From: Telmatactis stephensoni
Lineage: Eukaryota > Cnidaria > Anthozoa > Actiniaria > Isophelliidae
Direction of reading: 5' to 3'
Length of the DNA: 64,000 nucleotides
Assembly: GCA_029948255.1 (NCBI GenBank)
Contig: JALIZF010001440.1
Span: 124,001 to 188,000 of the forward strand
This document shows, piece by piece, positions 1 to 12,048 of the stretch. Each line of letters opens with the position of its first letter. The first letter of the stretch is position 1. Made by a program: the position numbers and the translations under genes. The notes beneath the pieces were generated by a model. The model made no database searches and was not told the origin of the DNA. It saw nothing but the letters and a program-made list of their open reading frames with translations.

Positions 1-71
1 TACTACATGTATATAAGGAATATGATGTAATGCTACGTATAATACATTATCCTATTTACTGGCTTGCATAC

Positions 72-2525
72 CTTTAACATAAAATTTTGAGTTAGCAACA
101 TGCACAGAGCTAGGCCTGTCACGTGATAAAGAGACCATAGAAGATTTGCCGAGAAACATGTAGCCTTCAGTATTGACTCCATAAGCAACTAAAGACTCTT
201 CTAAAGTCTGCTCCGGACACTGGAATGTCCTTATGCTTGCAAGAGAACTTGCTTTTGATCCAGCCTACATGTAGAATGTAAAATGTTTTTGTTAACAGTT
301 TATTCCACAGTGATGAACAATGTTATAGTGAAAATTACAGTGATTTTTAAAATTACCCCACTTAGAAAAAATAGTTCCCTGCAATAGAAACAACATTTAA
401 GGATTCTGTCAATCAAGTTACAACATTAACCAAAAGCAAATACTGAGCTAGCTGTCAGAGTTCAAATTAGTTTTTGTTTTTGGAAATGGTTTAACATAGT
501 GAAATGCCCAGTGCATCCTTCTCCATTTTCCCTTTCGTTCTTCCCTCTCAATCTTCCTCTTCTCTCTTCCCTTTCATCCAGATTACCCAAGGTTGACTAC
601 TAATGAAGTCATTGCACATGATTTTGAAAAAAAAGAAAGAAAGAATAAAGAAAATGAGAATGATACCTTTTTCAAAGGTAGAGGGGATTCCTCAGGGTTT
701 TCTCCTGGGGCCACCTCATCTCCATTTAAAATTATATCAACTAGACTTGAGACGAGAGGAGGGTAGTTCATAATGAGAAGAATCTGAAAAAAGAATTATT
801 GCTGTTAATTGAAATATTGCTGTAATTATTGCATGCATTCAAGTAAGTCAAACTCTAACCTGAGACAACAAGAACAAGGACACCAAAGCACTTATCCTTG
901 GTTGTATCTGAAACAAGTTTGAAATGAATTGTATATTAATGAGAAAAAGGAGAAAGTAACAGAAAAAAAAATAAAGACAAAAGCAGGAAGGAAGGAAGGA
1001 AGGAAGGAAGGAAGGAAAGAAAGAAAGACAGACAGAAAGGGAGGGAGGGAGGGAGGGAGGAAGGAAGGAGGGAACAAATAAATAAATGAATGAAGAATGG
1101 AAGAAAGGGAAAAGAATGACCACATAAATGGACTCATACTCATACTCATAAATTTGAATATCTGAAGACAATGATATTTACTGTAAGCTTTGTTCAAATC
1201 TTCTAAAAATACCTATCATGTAACAAAATGCAGCAAAACATTCATGTATAATTAATTCTAAAAGGTATCCACTCACCAGTTCAGGTTCTAGCCTGTCTTT
1301 AACAGTGGAATACACATACAAAGGGATTAGTAGTCTGTCCAACAGATGTTCAGTTAATATACTGCTAATATCATGAATGTCTAGAGATAAAATATCATGA
1401 AGATAATGGAGATGATCCAGATGATCTGCTACAAGGCCTTTAAGATGGTCACATTTTAAATGGCTGAATAAGAAAAATGAGAAAATAGTATCACAAATAT
1501 TGCTAGCAAAACATTTTAGGATTAAGAATTTTTATTATATATGTAGTTTTAAGCCTGCAGTTGAGTTTTAATTCTGTGATAAATTAATAATGGACAAAGT
1601 ACTTGTTTTACTTACTCTGCTTCCTTTTGAGCACAATTGTCCAGCTCTATTGCATGGTTTCCAATAAACCAAACTAAATTCCAAAAGTAAGGATCTGCTG
1701 TTTTATCTCTTATGAACTCTAACATATTTTTATCTCCAACTGTAGCAGCAAAAATAAAAAACATGGTGCATGTAAATTAATGAGTACATTAAAAGTAAAG
1801 TAATTTAAATGTTTACAAAGATAATTACCTCTATATACATTTAGTGTCAGAGTTCTGACAGCTATTCTGACCATACTTTCAGAATTGTTAAAGAATTTTA
1901 AGGCTTCTGTGTATAATGGAAAATCATTCTTTCTCTGCAAAGGAAAACATTAAGACCATTAGAATCTGTTAGAAAACACTTGTCTGTATCTCACAGTCTA
2001 TGTGGCTGTTAATCTGACTTACAGACAGACAGACAGACAGACTGACTGACTGAGTGACTGACCGACTGTCTGACTGACTGTCTGACTGACTGACTGACTG
2101 ACTGTCCAGAGATGACTGAGTGACTGACTGACTGTCTGACTGAGTGACTGACTGAGTAACTGATTGACTGACTGACTGTCTGACTGACTGACTGACTGAC
2201 TGACTGACTGACTGACTGACTGACTGACTGACTGACTGACTGACTGACTGACTGACTGACTGACTGACTGACTGACTGACTGACTGACTGACTGACTGAC
2301 TGACTGACTGACTGACTGACTGACTGACTGACTGACTGACTGACTGACTGACTGACTGACTGACTGACTGACTGACTGACTGACTGACTGACTGACTGAC
2401 TGACTGACTGACTGACTGACTGACTGACTGACTGACTGACTGACTGACTGACTGACTGACTGACTGACTGACTGACTGACTGACTGACTGACTGACTGAC
2501 TGACTGACTGACTGACTGACTGACT

Positions 2526-2564
<39 letters not shown>

Positions 2565-5309
2565 CAACTGACAGACAGGTTGACCTACTGACTGACAGAT
2601 TGACTGAATAGGTGTAAGGAGTGGGTGATCACAGACAGAATGGACTGACTGATGGAATGACTGACTGACAGACAAAAGACCAAACAGACAAATGCAAGGA
2701 TGAGCTGACTGGCCACCAAACAACAGACGTACAGAGAGACAGGCATACAGAATCTATCTGTTGCCTTCAAAGATCACTCTACATGTACAGTATGTGATAA
2801 CAATTTATTGATTATAAAATACCTCATTAAAAAAGAAATGAATGGTCTGTGTATTCAGCTTGAGGGATAATGTTTTCAGAAATGAAATATAATAAGCCAA
2901 CACCTGAAAGAAAAGATGAAAATATTAACCATGCATCATGGTTAGATCACAGTGATCAAAATATTATTTTATACAGGGCCATGTAGCGACCCACTCCAAT
3001 TATATTAGGAAATGGAAGGAGAAATATATATACCAGCAGTATAGCTTACATGTATTATGGAATAATAATAAGCTAGTATATATACCACTAGTAATATTTC
3101 AACTGGAGTTAAGGATTCAAGTATTAATCCTTATTAAGATCCCAAACGTGGCAAAAATAAAATGCAAATTAATTACCTCTTCATCTGAAAAGTCAAACTT
3201 GTGAATAATAATAGAATTGACATGGTTGTTAGAGAGCAGGTAATCTGTTAAAAGAAACAAAGTACATAATATGTGTAGTGTAAAAATTTGTTTTTGGTTT
3301 GATTTTGTTTGATTTTTGCTGTCATTGTGTGCATTATCATAATCTATAACAATAGAAAATAAAAATGAAAGTAGTTTGAAATGCCCCCGTGCATAATATC
3401 CATGCTAAAATACCCACTGCAGAGCAATACCAATAGTGAAGGTAGCATTTTATGCAAAACTCCCAGTGACAACCAACAATGTTGGCAGTTGGTGGTTGGC
3501 AACCCAATGCTTTAGTGATAACAGATGAAATGAATTATTCATACATCCATTTGCACTATCTTACAGATATTAAGATAGTACAAATGGATGTATCCAACAT
3601 TTTGGAGCCAACGATATTGCGAGTTATTGGCCAAAATTGTTGGTATCATTTGGCTTCAACTTAATTATGCAACCTATACTGTTGTTTACAGATAATTGGA
3701 AACAATAATTCACCATGGTAATCAAGGAACCTGGGAACCAACCAAGGAAACTAGTACAGAATGCAATGAAAGATAAAAGGAGATGCACATGATGCACATG
3801 TAGTAGTAATTATAATAAAAGAAAAGACGTTTTATGTCAACACTTACATAATGATGTCTGGTTTCGTATGTTTTCAAACATAATACTTAGGGTCTGTAGC
3901 AGTTGCACACAGATCTGATTACTGGATCTTTGATTCATCATCTTGTGAAAGTACATTAACATGTTTTTCTCAAGGAAAAAGCTGAGAAATAAAATCAAAT
4001 ATCTCAGCGACTTGTTTGATGTTGCATCTCACATCTTGTACCAAAATAGACTTTTCCCAAATTTGCATAACTAATCGTGAAACAAAAGATTCTAGTTGAG
4101 GCTGGGCTGGATAAATCTATACACTGTAGCATGTATTTTATCCACCCAAACCTCGACTTGAATCTATTGTTTTTGGTTACAAGTGGTTAGTCATATGAAT
4201 TCAGGAAAGGTCTATTAGGTAAAAGAATGGCCTTATAATTATTCTTTGTTTACTTAAATACAGCTCCCATGAAATACAACATTAATTTAACCCAAACTTT
4301 CTTTTTAATTGACGTACAAATAGAGGATATTACATGGCCGCGCGGAGATACTAATTTTATCTTCGAGTGTTCAATTGATATCTCACGAGTGAGCGCAGCG
4401 AACGAGTGAGAGATATTCAACACGAGAAGATAAAATTCGTATCTCCAAGCGACCATGTAATGTTCTGTTTATTTTATAAATATCAATGAAATATCCAGGA
4501 TCAGGGAAGAATTTTAGGCCATTTGTGATTGGTTGATACAAGGGTAGTCATGGCAACGGTGATATCTTCACATGTGAAGGATAAAAATGATATCTTCACT
4601 GTGTACGAAGTTTTAGAAACAGGAGAAATCCTGGTATTTCATTGATATCTATATAATAAATATATTTTACACATATACATTCAGTAAAGTGGCTCAAAAA
4701 CATTCTTAGCTAGCTGATCCTAGTTTATTATGAGTCACATTGGTATAAAAGTGCACTACACCAGTGCTACAATTTAAAGGTTTGGTAAATGGACAATGTA
4801 TATCGTACAATCATTGAAGTGTATAGAAAATACTGTCAAAGACGTACATTTTTTTACTAGAACATGTACAATAACGAGGCGCAGTAGTTCATCGAATTTA
4901 ATGTCATATTATGCTTACTCAAAGACTCTGCTGTCGTTCTGGTCTCCCCATATCAGTATTTCAGCAATTGATCGAAGTGTTTCAACCAGAAGACCTCGGT
5001 TGGTTTCGTTGATGACCGAGTTTTTGTTGAGAACATAGTGAAGGTACCTGGCAAGAAATGTCAAACGTAAAATTACGACTTCATCTACATAAATGACACT
5101 TAAAACTTCTCACGATGTGCAGTTTCGGCGAGAAAAGACGTCTTTCAAAAGGTTGATTCAAAAACAGCTCATTTACAATACACGTCAGGGCTTGAGAGCC
5201 AAATACTTTCGTCTTAAAAAACCATTACGTACCGTAGCTGCTCTAAAGAATGAGACTTCTTAGGCTTCCACAGTACGTCAGATATCCAGTTTTTCTGACG
5301 CTGGAACAT
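72..5309 (-). CDS. CLEC16A: CLEC16A-like protein (5' part, 11 exons; continues beyond the left edge)
   Basis: Coding exons on the minus strand, 5' to 3': 5309-5233, 5047-4919, 3981-3848, 3244-3177, 2903-2823, 1934-1829, 1739-1616, 1463-1277, 907-860, 783-667, 264-72. All have GT-AG borders and phases that join, giving about 421 codons. Recognisable CLEC16A segments are [10 protein letters not shown] (residues 56-65), [47 protein letters not shown] and DHLDHLHYL. They cover the N-terminal FPL domain and the helical region after it. CLEC16A (Drosophila ema, C. elegans gop-1) acts in endosome maturation and mitophagy with the E3 ligase Nrdp1; the name 'C-type lectin' is historical. The last visible exon (72-264) is less conserved and assigned from its open frame and splice sites. 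The gene starts head-to-head with MED11. The start ATG follows an in-frame-compatible exon end and matches the family N-terminus in length. Confidence 0.93.
984..1073. repeat. Purine tetranucleotide tract (GGAA/GAAA/GGGA)
   Basis: A run of GGAA, then GAAA/GACA, then GGGA units lies inside a CLEC16A intron (between exons 907-860 and 1463-1277). Open frames across it on the minus strand are low-complexity artefacts. Confidence 0.9.
2021..2690. repeat. (GACT)n microsatellite, very long
   Basis: A nearly perfect GACT/TGAC tetranucleotide array fills most of the CLEC16A intron between exons 1934-1829 and 2903-2823. It is cleanest from about 2160 to 2560, with degenerate CAGA/CTGA borders. The long S-Q-S-V open frame on the minus strand is a by-product of the repeat. 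Confidence 0.95.
3473..3643. mobile_element. Hairpin (MITE-like) element in CLEC16A intron
   Basis: Outer arms CCAACAATGTTGGC and GCCAAAATTGTTGG face each other. A central hairpin has 22-nt arms (3542-3563 and 3571-3592) with one mismatch. This looks like a non-autonomous palindromic DNA element; no transposase is present. Confidence 0.55.
4329..4461. mobile_element. Palindromic MITE-like element
   Basis: Arms beginning ATTACATGG and ending CCATGTAAT surround inverted copies of the AGATAAAATT and GAGATAT blocks. The centre is the palindromic run GAGTGAGCGCAGCGAACGAG. It lies in the CLEC16A intron between exons 2 and 3. Confidence 0.6.
4469..4661. mobile_element. Inverted-repeat element next to the previous one
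   Basis: The left arm TATCAATGAAATATCCAGGA (4481-4500) is matched in inverse by TCCTGGTATTTCATTGATAT (4629-4648). The arms continue outward into AT-rich sequence. It is probably a second, shorter MITE or part of a composite with 4329-4461. Confidence 0.5.
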
Positions 5310-5557
5310 TTCGCTCAAAAAATCATATCAAAAACGAGCAAGATTTTCTGCTGATTTCACAACATTTAGCCGCCATCTTGCTTCCGGATTTGTCTGGCCA
5401 CGTCACGTGATTTGGCCCGCACTCAAAGCGTTTGCGGTGTTTACCATTCGTCCAAGGTCCTCGCGGTTGCTGTTGTTCCAAAATGGCGGACAGAGTGTAG
5501 CTAAAGGCTCTGAATTTGCTGCTGAATTTGTTAGATATAACGCTTTTCGATTTGACT
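5310..5557. promoter_or_regulatory. Shared head-to-head promoter of CLEC16A and MED11
   Basis: Only 248 bp separate the two start codons. The interval holds GCCGCCATCTTGC (5369-5381, minus-strand GCAAGATGGCGGC) and AAAATGGCGGAC (5480-5491), both close to the YY1 consensus. It also has CACGTGA-type E-box sequence near 5403. The second ATGGCGG would open a 5-codon upstream ORF (5483-5500) if included in the MED11 transcript. Bidirectional activity is inferred. Confidence 0.65.
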
Positions 5558-7100
5558 ATGTCACAGTCAAGAGATAGATTAAAGCGTCTAGAAGATATTG
5601 AACGTGTAAGTCCCGTTAAAAACATGTTTTTGTGAAGTTTTCCATGCATTGAACTGCGTACTCATTTTACAGTTTTTATTGGAAAACCGAACAAATTGGG
5701 TGCTATAAAGAGAGCATAAATATATCTTGTTGCTTTATCAACATGTGACTGTGGTTTTATTTGTAGGAAATTGTAACTGTTTTAAAAAGTGCCGGAGAGA
5801 CTTTGTCTGAACTGTCCAAGGAATCCCCGTCAGACGATGTTGTGAATGCAAAGGCAGCCCAATTTGTCAAATCATTAGAGGTAGGGATATGGATCATCTA
5901 TTACATGCAAGCTGGATATCATACATTCTCTTATATGTCTACAACAATTTCAAACTCCAACCATGACTGTTTCTATTTGTGTGTGCAAGTTTCCAATACA
6001 GAAGTTAAGGAGTAACATTTTTTTTCTTTTTTCCCCTTTCTTTTCTTTTCTTTTTTTTTTTATTTGGGGAGGGGGAGATTGCATTTTATTTTGTAGTGGA
6101 GACAGGTTCCACAAACAATGCACACAATGGAACAACAAATATTTGGATGGAATTGCCACCAACAAAATCAAACCAGTGTAAATCAATGGGACTTGTTTTA
6201 GGGAAAGATTGTCTCCACTTAACAATTTTATCCAGTACACTTTTTAAGGGAAATTGCACTTCAAGTCCCTGCAATGTTCCCTTCATCCTCGGGAACCCAG
6301 GAGTAATATTCTGTCGCTTGTTTCTCACTGATCCCAGAGAAATTACCTCTGAGCACATCTGTTTGAACTTGTTTCGGAAGGGCAGCTTTCAAAGAATTCA
6401 ACCAATCTGATTGGTCAATCTGATTGGTCAATCCACTGGGGCTTACCAATCAGAAAAGAGATGAATTCCAATTTCCGGAACAAGTTCTAACAGACTACAG
6501 TACGTTCCTAGGGATAATTTTTCTGGGAGCGAGAAACAAGCGACAAAATGTTACTCCTGGGTTCTGGAGGATATCCCCCCTTGTATGTGCATGCAGAGAT
6601 TAACACTTATTTATGTCTAGGTAGTTGAAAAAGGTTTGTCAGAACAAATAAGTTATTTAACCCAAGTTGCTACAGGACAACCCCATGAAGGGTCAACATA
6701 TGGTGTTGAAAAGGCAAGAATTTTGATTGTATATAAATCCCAGAAAATATCTGTATACTACCATGGAGGGAATTGGAAATTCTGGATCTTAGAAAGAACA
6801 AAATTAAGAGTTTGTAGGGGAAAAAATTGAAAGTTCCAGGGGGTAGTGGAGCCCATGCACAAATTCCCCCCGTGGTGGGGTAGAGATGTTTTCTTGAACT
6901 ATGATACACATTTGATTTTCATATACATGTATAGTCAATCCATAACTTTTGAATGTGATTTGTAAACCAATTTGTAATTTTTGTTTTAGGATTTTGAACT
7001 TTCATGCACTAGAACAGCCGTGGTACAAGAAAGACTGGATGAACTAAAGAAAATTATCCAGAAACATGAAGCATCAAATAGTGGACATTCAATGTCATAA
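5558..7100 (+). CDS. MED11: Mediator complex subunit 11 (4 exons)
   Basis: Exons are 5558-5605, 5767-5880, 6621-6713 and 6990-7100 (366 nt, 121 aa), with phases closing exactly. The hallmark [14 protein letters not shown] (residues 66-79) and the N-terminal [10 protein letters not shown] and LSELSKE segments identify MED11. This is a small helical subunit that pairs with MED22 in the Mediator head and helps pre-initiation complex assembly in the nucleus. The length fits the family (about 117 aa in human). The third intron uses a GC donor (AAG|GCAAGA) with a normal AG acceptor; reading through it would give an unrelated tail. AATAAA signals lie at 7166-7171 and 7205-7210. The gene shares its promoter with CLEC16A. 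Confidence 0.95.
6285..6572. mobile_element. MITE with about 55-bp terminal inverted repeats in MED11 intron 2
   Basis: The left end (CTCGGGAACCCAGGAGTAAT, on through TGTCGCTTGTTTCTC) is mirrored at the right end (GAGAAACAAGCGACA ... ACTCCTGGGTTCTGGAGG). The middle carries a doubled CTGATTGGTCAAT. No coding capacity. Confidence 0.75.
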
Positions 7101-8660
7101 CATGATGACAACCATTTATATATCTCTAAACTATGCAAAAATCTATGAAGTATTCAAGTCCTGTAAATAAACTGTAGCTAGGGGATCTATACAAAAGTAG
7201 AATTAATAAATATTTTACAAAACAGCATTGAGTTTTCAGTGTCATTCTTTCAGGTGTAAAGCCTGGATCACACAAGTTATGCAAATGCAAGCACAAGCCA
7301 ATGTGCATGTGAATCAAGTGCAAGCACAAAATTTAAAGTGCCTATAAACCCTAGCCAAAATGTATATTTTTTAAAAGTTGAGTATCTTGGGGAAATATAA
7401 TTAAAGCGACATCAAAGACGTAAGGTTTTTTCCAGTGTATCCGTCTGTTCAAAGCTGTCGCTCCATACAAAAATCCGCATTCTTTGGAAGGCTGGGACGA
7501 ATTTGGTTAATAATAAACTCATTTGGTTGATAATAAACTTTGACATTGTGACATAATGTAAGGCACATTGTGACGTAATGTCCGGAATCACGGCATTTAC
7601 ACTCAAAGAAAGAGCTGAAAATAGCTATATCAAAGTAGTAGAACTTGTAGCAGAAGTTAAATATAGTGTATACCAATAACAATATACAAAGATATTAAGA
7701 GCTTGTAGCGTCTAAATCAAACTTTATTCCTGGGTCTCAGTCTCCCAGGGTTCTCACAAATTTTTCCACAGGATGCCCAAAATGTGCTTTTTCTCCAACT
7801 TTGCAGCGCTTTTTCCCGGTCAACAGAAATTGAAAGACCCACTTTTCAAAATATTTTTGTTTGAGAGGCCAAGTTCTTTTGAGAGAAATTATTTCTGGCT
7901 AGACTTTATAGGCACTTTAATGCAAACCCAAGGAATCAAAACTTTTATTTTTCTCCATGCATGTGCTTCAATTTTGGTAAAAACAGCCAAATTGGCCCCA
8001 TGCCCACTCAAGTCTCGGCAACAAAATCAAAAGCACTTCACAATGCTTCATGTCTCACATTTGAGGTACTGTGTACAGCAGTGTTCAATAATATTGCACA
8101 TCTACTATTCTCTGTTAAATACTTTTTTCATGTAAATCAAAAACGATTTCCATGACAATTCAATAAGCAATCACGAGACTTCAATGACTTGAAAGATTTT
8201 AACTTTTTAGTTGACCTTATGTGCATGAAATTAGTCGACTGTTGAGAATGGACTGCTCCAATAGCATAGAATATGAAGTCCACAAGCAAAAAATTAGCCT
8301 ATAGATAGTTTGTTTTTTTTTAATTTGGCCATATATATACATTCTGCTTATGTCTTTGGGCAGATTTACCATTTTCACTCTTTTAATGAAAGCCTAACAA
8401 TCAGAAACTGCTGTAAGAAATAGATGCCATAAAATCAAGTGCAAATTGTCATGGAAACACTTTTGATTGCCACCATGAAAACTTAGTTTTTTCATTGGAG
8501 ATAAAAATTATTGTTAGTGGGTACATGCAATTGAAAACTGCTGTAAATGTACAATATCAGTTGCTCAGAGTCATTGTACAAGAAAAATTAATGTATACCT
8601 AAATGATGAGTCAAACAAATCAAATTATAATACACATTTATTTCTTTTCAAAGATGACAT
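7101..8660. other. MED11-RPL38 intergenic stretch, no gene seen
   Basis: This stretch holds the MED11 3'UTR and poly(A) signals, one inverted-repeat element (7333-7920), and the RPL38 3' end, whose minus-strand AATAAA is at 8642-8637. Nothing else looks coding; the short open frames show no family resemblance. Confidence 0.6.
7333..7920. mobile_element. MITE with TTAAAGTGCC termini
   Basis: The left end TTAAAGTGCCTATAAACC is mirrored by the right end TTTATAGGCACTTTAA. The same left-end motif (TTAAAGTGCCCATAAAGCCT) recurs at 52881, so this is a dispersed family. TTAA at both ends could be part of the termini or the target duplication. Confidence 0.65.
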
Positions 8661-10296
8661 TTACTTGAGCTCTTTGACAGCCAAGCCTGCAAAATGAAAA
8701 AAAGATGAAAAGTAATAAATTTTTCATATTCACAAGAATACCATTTTAAAATATATAGACTTTTATTATCATTGTTTGCATAATATTAATAACACACCCA
8801 CAGGAAAGAGGTCAATATTGATGAACAGCCGACTTCCGAGATACACTTCACTTGCCACATACAAAAGTATCAAGATGAGGCTATGTGCATAAAACAAAGT
8901 CATTCATAAAAAGACAAAAGTTTTAGCATGTAGCCTCATTCTAAATCCTTTAGATGTGGCAGGTGAAGCACATCTTGAAACTGGATTATTGGGCGATAGG
9001 CTAATGTGAAGCCAACAAAATGTTCAAGACATCATGATAATATTTTCTCTTTCTGAAAATTGAGTTGGATTTTTTGGTAGCCGATGAATTTGCAGTCAAG
9101 ACTTTAGTCCGATGGGGCACACAATTATCCAAACAGTGGTAACAGGAGATAGAATAAGGAAGGAAAATAAACTGAAGGAAAAGCAGATTTTCCAAAGAGA
9201 AATCAATTCTAGCAAAACATAGATGGTAATAACATCAAAGCACTCATTAAATATCAAATGTATATCCATTTAGACAACACTACACATCCTACAATAACTG
9301 TCAGAATACCTGGAGGGAGAGATTGTTTAAGCTTATCAGCCTTCTCTTTATCCTGAATGACAAGTGTGTATAGATATCTACTGCATCGCACTTTGAACTT
9401 GACACTGTCTTTAGTTTTCTTTATCTTGACAGCTATAAATAGTCATAGAATGGTTTAGCAAACACAGCGTGACAGGAAAGAAGGAGCTGCATGGGATGAT
9501 GAATTTTATTCAAAATGACTGTTGATGTACTGACGCCAAGAGGAGGATGCCAAAACAAGCATAGCAATGTCGTCACAGTAGTCATACAACAAAGAAATGA
9601 AAGAAATTCATCATCTCATGTCTAAACAGGTTACAGAGCAAAGCTCAAAACTGTGACCAGTGTTAATGTATTAATTTTGCATACTTCTGTCTCGCCATCC
9701 TCCAATTAGTGCTTAGATGGGAGATAAGATAAGAGATTCCTTGGATGCTGATTGGATGATATCTCTTTTTTTGAAAGAATGTGAATACATTATAGTTGGT
9801 CATACTTCTGGGCTTTGTGTTGTAAATGGGATCACTGAATGTGGCATCACAAATTTGTCATGGTAGTACTACAATGAGCAAATGAGATATTTTCCTCATC
9901 TCCCACGCTTGCATTGTGTCACACTTGCTAAATCTGCCTAGCTATTATCAAACACGTGACATGTATTCTCTAAAAATATCAAAGTTCCATGTTATGACAT
10001 ACTGTGATAGTGCTGTGGTTTTCCAGTTAAGTAAAGTCTGCTCTTTTTAACATCAACGTTGTTGTACAAAACAATAAATATACTTGATATCAGCTGTCAG
10101 GAGATACTCACATTTTGCGTCCTTTCTTCTCGCAGTGACGAGGAAATCTTTGATCTCGTGAATCTGCTTTGGCTGCAAAATAAATCATCAGTTTTATTAC
10201 GACTTTGGTGTTTATAAACATGTAAACAAACTCAAAGTAACGACAGTTGGGAACTTAGAAATTTCGAGCTTATACAAGAAAGACATAGCATACCAT
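8661..10296 (-). CDS. RPL38: 60S ribosomal protein eL38 (RPL38), 4 exons
   Basis: Minus-strand exons are 10296-10294 (ATG only), 10172-10112, 9432-9310 and 8686-8661. They sum to 213 nt, 70 aa, exactly the family length. The product contains [35 protein letters not shown] and the C-terminus LAVKELK, almost as in vertebrates. It is a basic large-subunit ribosomal protein. The initiator codon stands alone as the coding part of exon 1, a common arrangement in ribosomal-protein genes. A poly(A) signal lies 19 nt past the stop. It is divergent from POP7. Confidence 0.97.
8845..8969. repeat. Long hairpin in RPL38 last intron
   Basis: The arms ACTTCACTTGCCACAT and ATGTGGCAGGTGAAG, and inside them GATGAGGCTATGTGC and GCATGTAGCCTCAT, pair as nested inverted repeats. 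A MITE remnant is most likely. A structured intronic RNA is possible but has no clear snoRNA boxes. Confidence 0.4.
9490..9620. repeat. Hairpin-ended 130-bp segment in RPL38 intron 2
   Basis: The ends CATGGGATGATGAATTT and AAATTCATCATCTCATG form a terminal stem. ATGATGA resembles a snoRNA C box on either strand, and ribosomal-protein introns often host snoRNAs. I could not place a convincing matching D box or guide element, so it may simply be a small transposon relic. Confidence 0.3.
9639..9816. mobile_element. MITE-like element, CAAAGCTCAAA termini
   Basis: The ends CAAAGCTCAAAACTGTGACC and GGTCATACTTCTGGGCTTTG are inverted. The inner sequence (cgccatcctccaat, gattggatga) is shared with 34429-34609, so the two are copies of one family. 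Confidence 0.6.
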
Positions 10297-10642
10297 TTTG
10301 ATATTTTTTTCTTCTTGAGATCCTGAGCAACCTTTAAAATCATTGAAAATAAATTTTACATTTGAGCAACGAAGTGTAGTACTAGGAAATAACCCGATAA
10401 CTTTCCCAAACAATGGACAATAAATTAAAGAAATACGTCAGAGTAGAGCTGAATGTCTACATTATAAGTTTTACTAAACTAAATATTGAGATATCTTACG
10501 ATGCTTCAGATTCAGTAAGATTTATTTGTGCAATTTATCTCACCCTCTCTCAAGTCTCAAAGATGGCGATGGAAAGAGGACGCTTCTGAGCATGCGCCGC
10601 CAATTATTTGATGCGGTCAGCGGATGATACCACAAATTCAAT
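10297..10642. promoter_or_regulatory. Shared divergent promoter of RPL38 and POP7
   Basis: 346 bp separate the two ATGs. The interval contains AAAGATGGCGATGG (10559-10572) and a second ATGGCGG that is the POP7 start itself. Both fit a YY1-type initiator-proximal element. The exact RPL38 transcription start, and whether a 5'UTR exon exists, cannot be told from sequence alone. Confidence 0.55.
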
Positions 10643-11907
10643 ATGGCGGAAAAGAAGGAAAGTTGTAAGTTGAAATAAACTTTAGTTTTTTTCTGCTTTC
10701 TTATTCTATAATTTGTTATTTTACTTATGTTTTAGTTTCAATGAAGAAGCGTACTCCACAAAGATCTCCCAAAAAGAAAAATGACGTTTATATCAACAGG
10801 AAAACGGATTTTAAAGCCCAAATAGAACGATGCCAAAAGTTACTTGACTCTAGGTAATAAAGTGTTTAAAATGCGTGTGTGTTTTTTTTATTTGAATGCA
10901 TAGTTAAAAATGTCTACTTTTATTAGCCAACAGGAAGTTTGGATCCATGGTCTAGGAGCTGCTATCAACAGAGCGATCAATCTTGCTTTACAACTGAAAC
11001 ACAGGGGGATGGGGACAGTAGAAGTGAGTTATCGTAGCTTAAGGCGCTGTTACACGATGCAATTTTTCTTGCAACTTGCAATGCAATGCTGACAAAAGCA
11101 GAACATTGTAAGTTGCTGGCAAGATGTCAGACGCTCGCAATTCTCTTTGCAACTCGCAACGCAACTCTTTCTTGACCTTCGAAAAACCAGATATATATGT
11201 TACTACGTTCTGATTGGTCATTGGCGACAGGGATTGCATTGCAGGTTGCTGGACTGATGTTACACGCTGCAACGTGCTTCGCAACGTTGCAAAAAGTAAA
11301 AATTCGTTCGACTTTTTCTGCAACTTGCAACATTGCATTGCAAGTTGCAGAGAAGGGTGTTACGCGCGCAATCTCTTCTGCAACTTGCAACGCAACGGCG
11401 TTGCATTGCAAGTTGCAAGAAAAATTGCACCGTGTAACAGCGCCTTTAGTTATGAATGAATCCCCACTGTTGCGTGATATTCCTATTTTATGAAAAGTTA
11501 ATACACCATAATATTTTTGATATCAATTGTACTAGAAATATTGAAAGATCAATTGTACTGAACTGCTTTTATTTCCATTCATTTAATATATACTCTATCA
11601 TCTGTTTCCAGATTTCAGCAAACACTGCAAGTGTGGATTTAATTGATGATTTTGAACCCCTTGATGATGTAAGATACTACAATTTATTATTCATCAGCTC
11701 TCTTGCAAACTGTGTTTTTAGGATTTCATCCTGTTTGATACATTTATGCACCAGCAATTATACTTGATATTGCATTATATATTTTATGGTTCGTTCTAGG
11801 AACATGAAAGCCATTCAAAGGTCAGAACCAACTCTGCAATTCACATCAAAGTTTATAAGATTCCTGTTCATCAAGCTCCAAAAGTGGAAGCCACTGCAAA
11901 AACATAG
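10643..11907 (+). CDS. POP7: Ribonuclease P/MRP subunit p20 (POP7), 5 exons
   Basis: Exons are 10643-10664, 10736-10853, 10927-11023, 11612-11668 and 11800-11907 (402 nt, 133 aa). Family signatures are DVYINRKTDFKAQIERCQKL (residues 24-43), IHGLGAAINRAINLAL (53-68) and the C-terminal RTNSAIHIKVYKIP. Rpp20 is an Alba-like protein that pairs with Rpp25 and binds the P3 RNA domain of RNase P and RNase MRP in tRNA and rRNA processing. Length is close to human (140 aa). Intron 3 holds a Harbinger-type MITE. The gene converges with METTL23, whose stop lies 141 bp past the POP7 stop. Confidence 0.95.
11042..11445. mobile_element. PIF/Harbinger-type MITE in POP7 intron 3
   Basis: The termini AGGCGCTGTTACACG and CGTGTAACAGCGCCT are exact inverted repeats, continued inward by TTGCAACTTGCAATGCAA-type sequence. 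They are flanked by a TTA duplication (11039-11041 and 11446-11448). A 3-bp TWA target duplication is typical of the PIF/Harbinger superfamily. The interior is rich in TTGCAA/GCAACG repeats and encodes nothing. Confidence 0.8.
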
Positions 11908-12048
11908 GCACAAATATACCAAGTACCACGTATGATGTAGTATATGTACATCAGTTGGACCAGAAAGGTGCTGGATAGATCAGAGGTCCTTGCAACCCAT
12001 GTACTAGAAATACACATAACTGTAGTAGTCTGGTCAATCTGGGTTGCA

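Noticed and set aside
2019..2723. 234-codon S-Q-S-V-rich open frame on the minus strand
   Set aside because: A by-product of the GACT microsatellite in a CLEC16A intron.
7773..8135. 120-codon open frame between MED11 and RPL38
   Set aside because: It overlaps the inverted-repeat element at 7333-7920 and shows no coding hallmarks.
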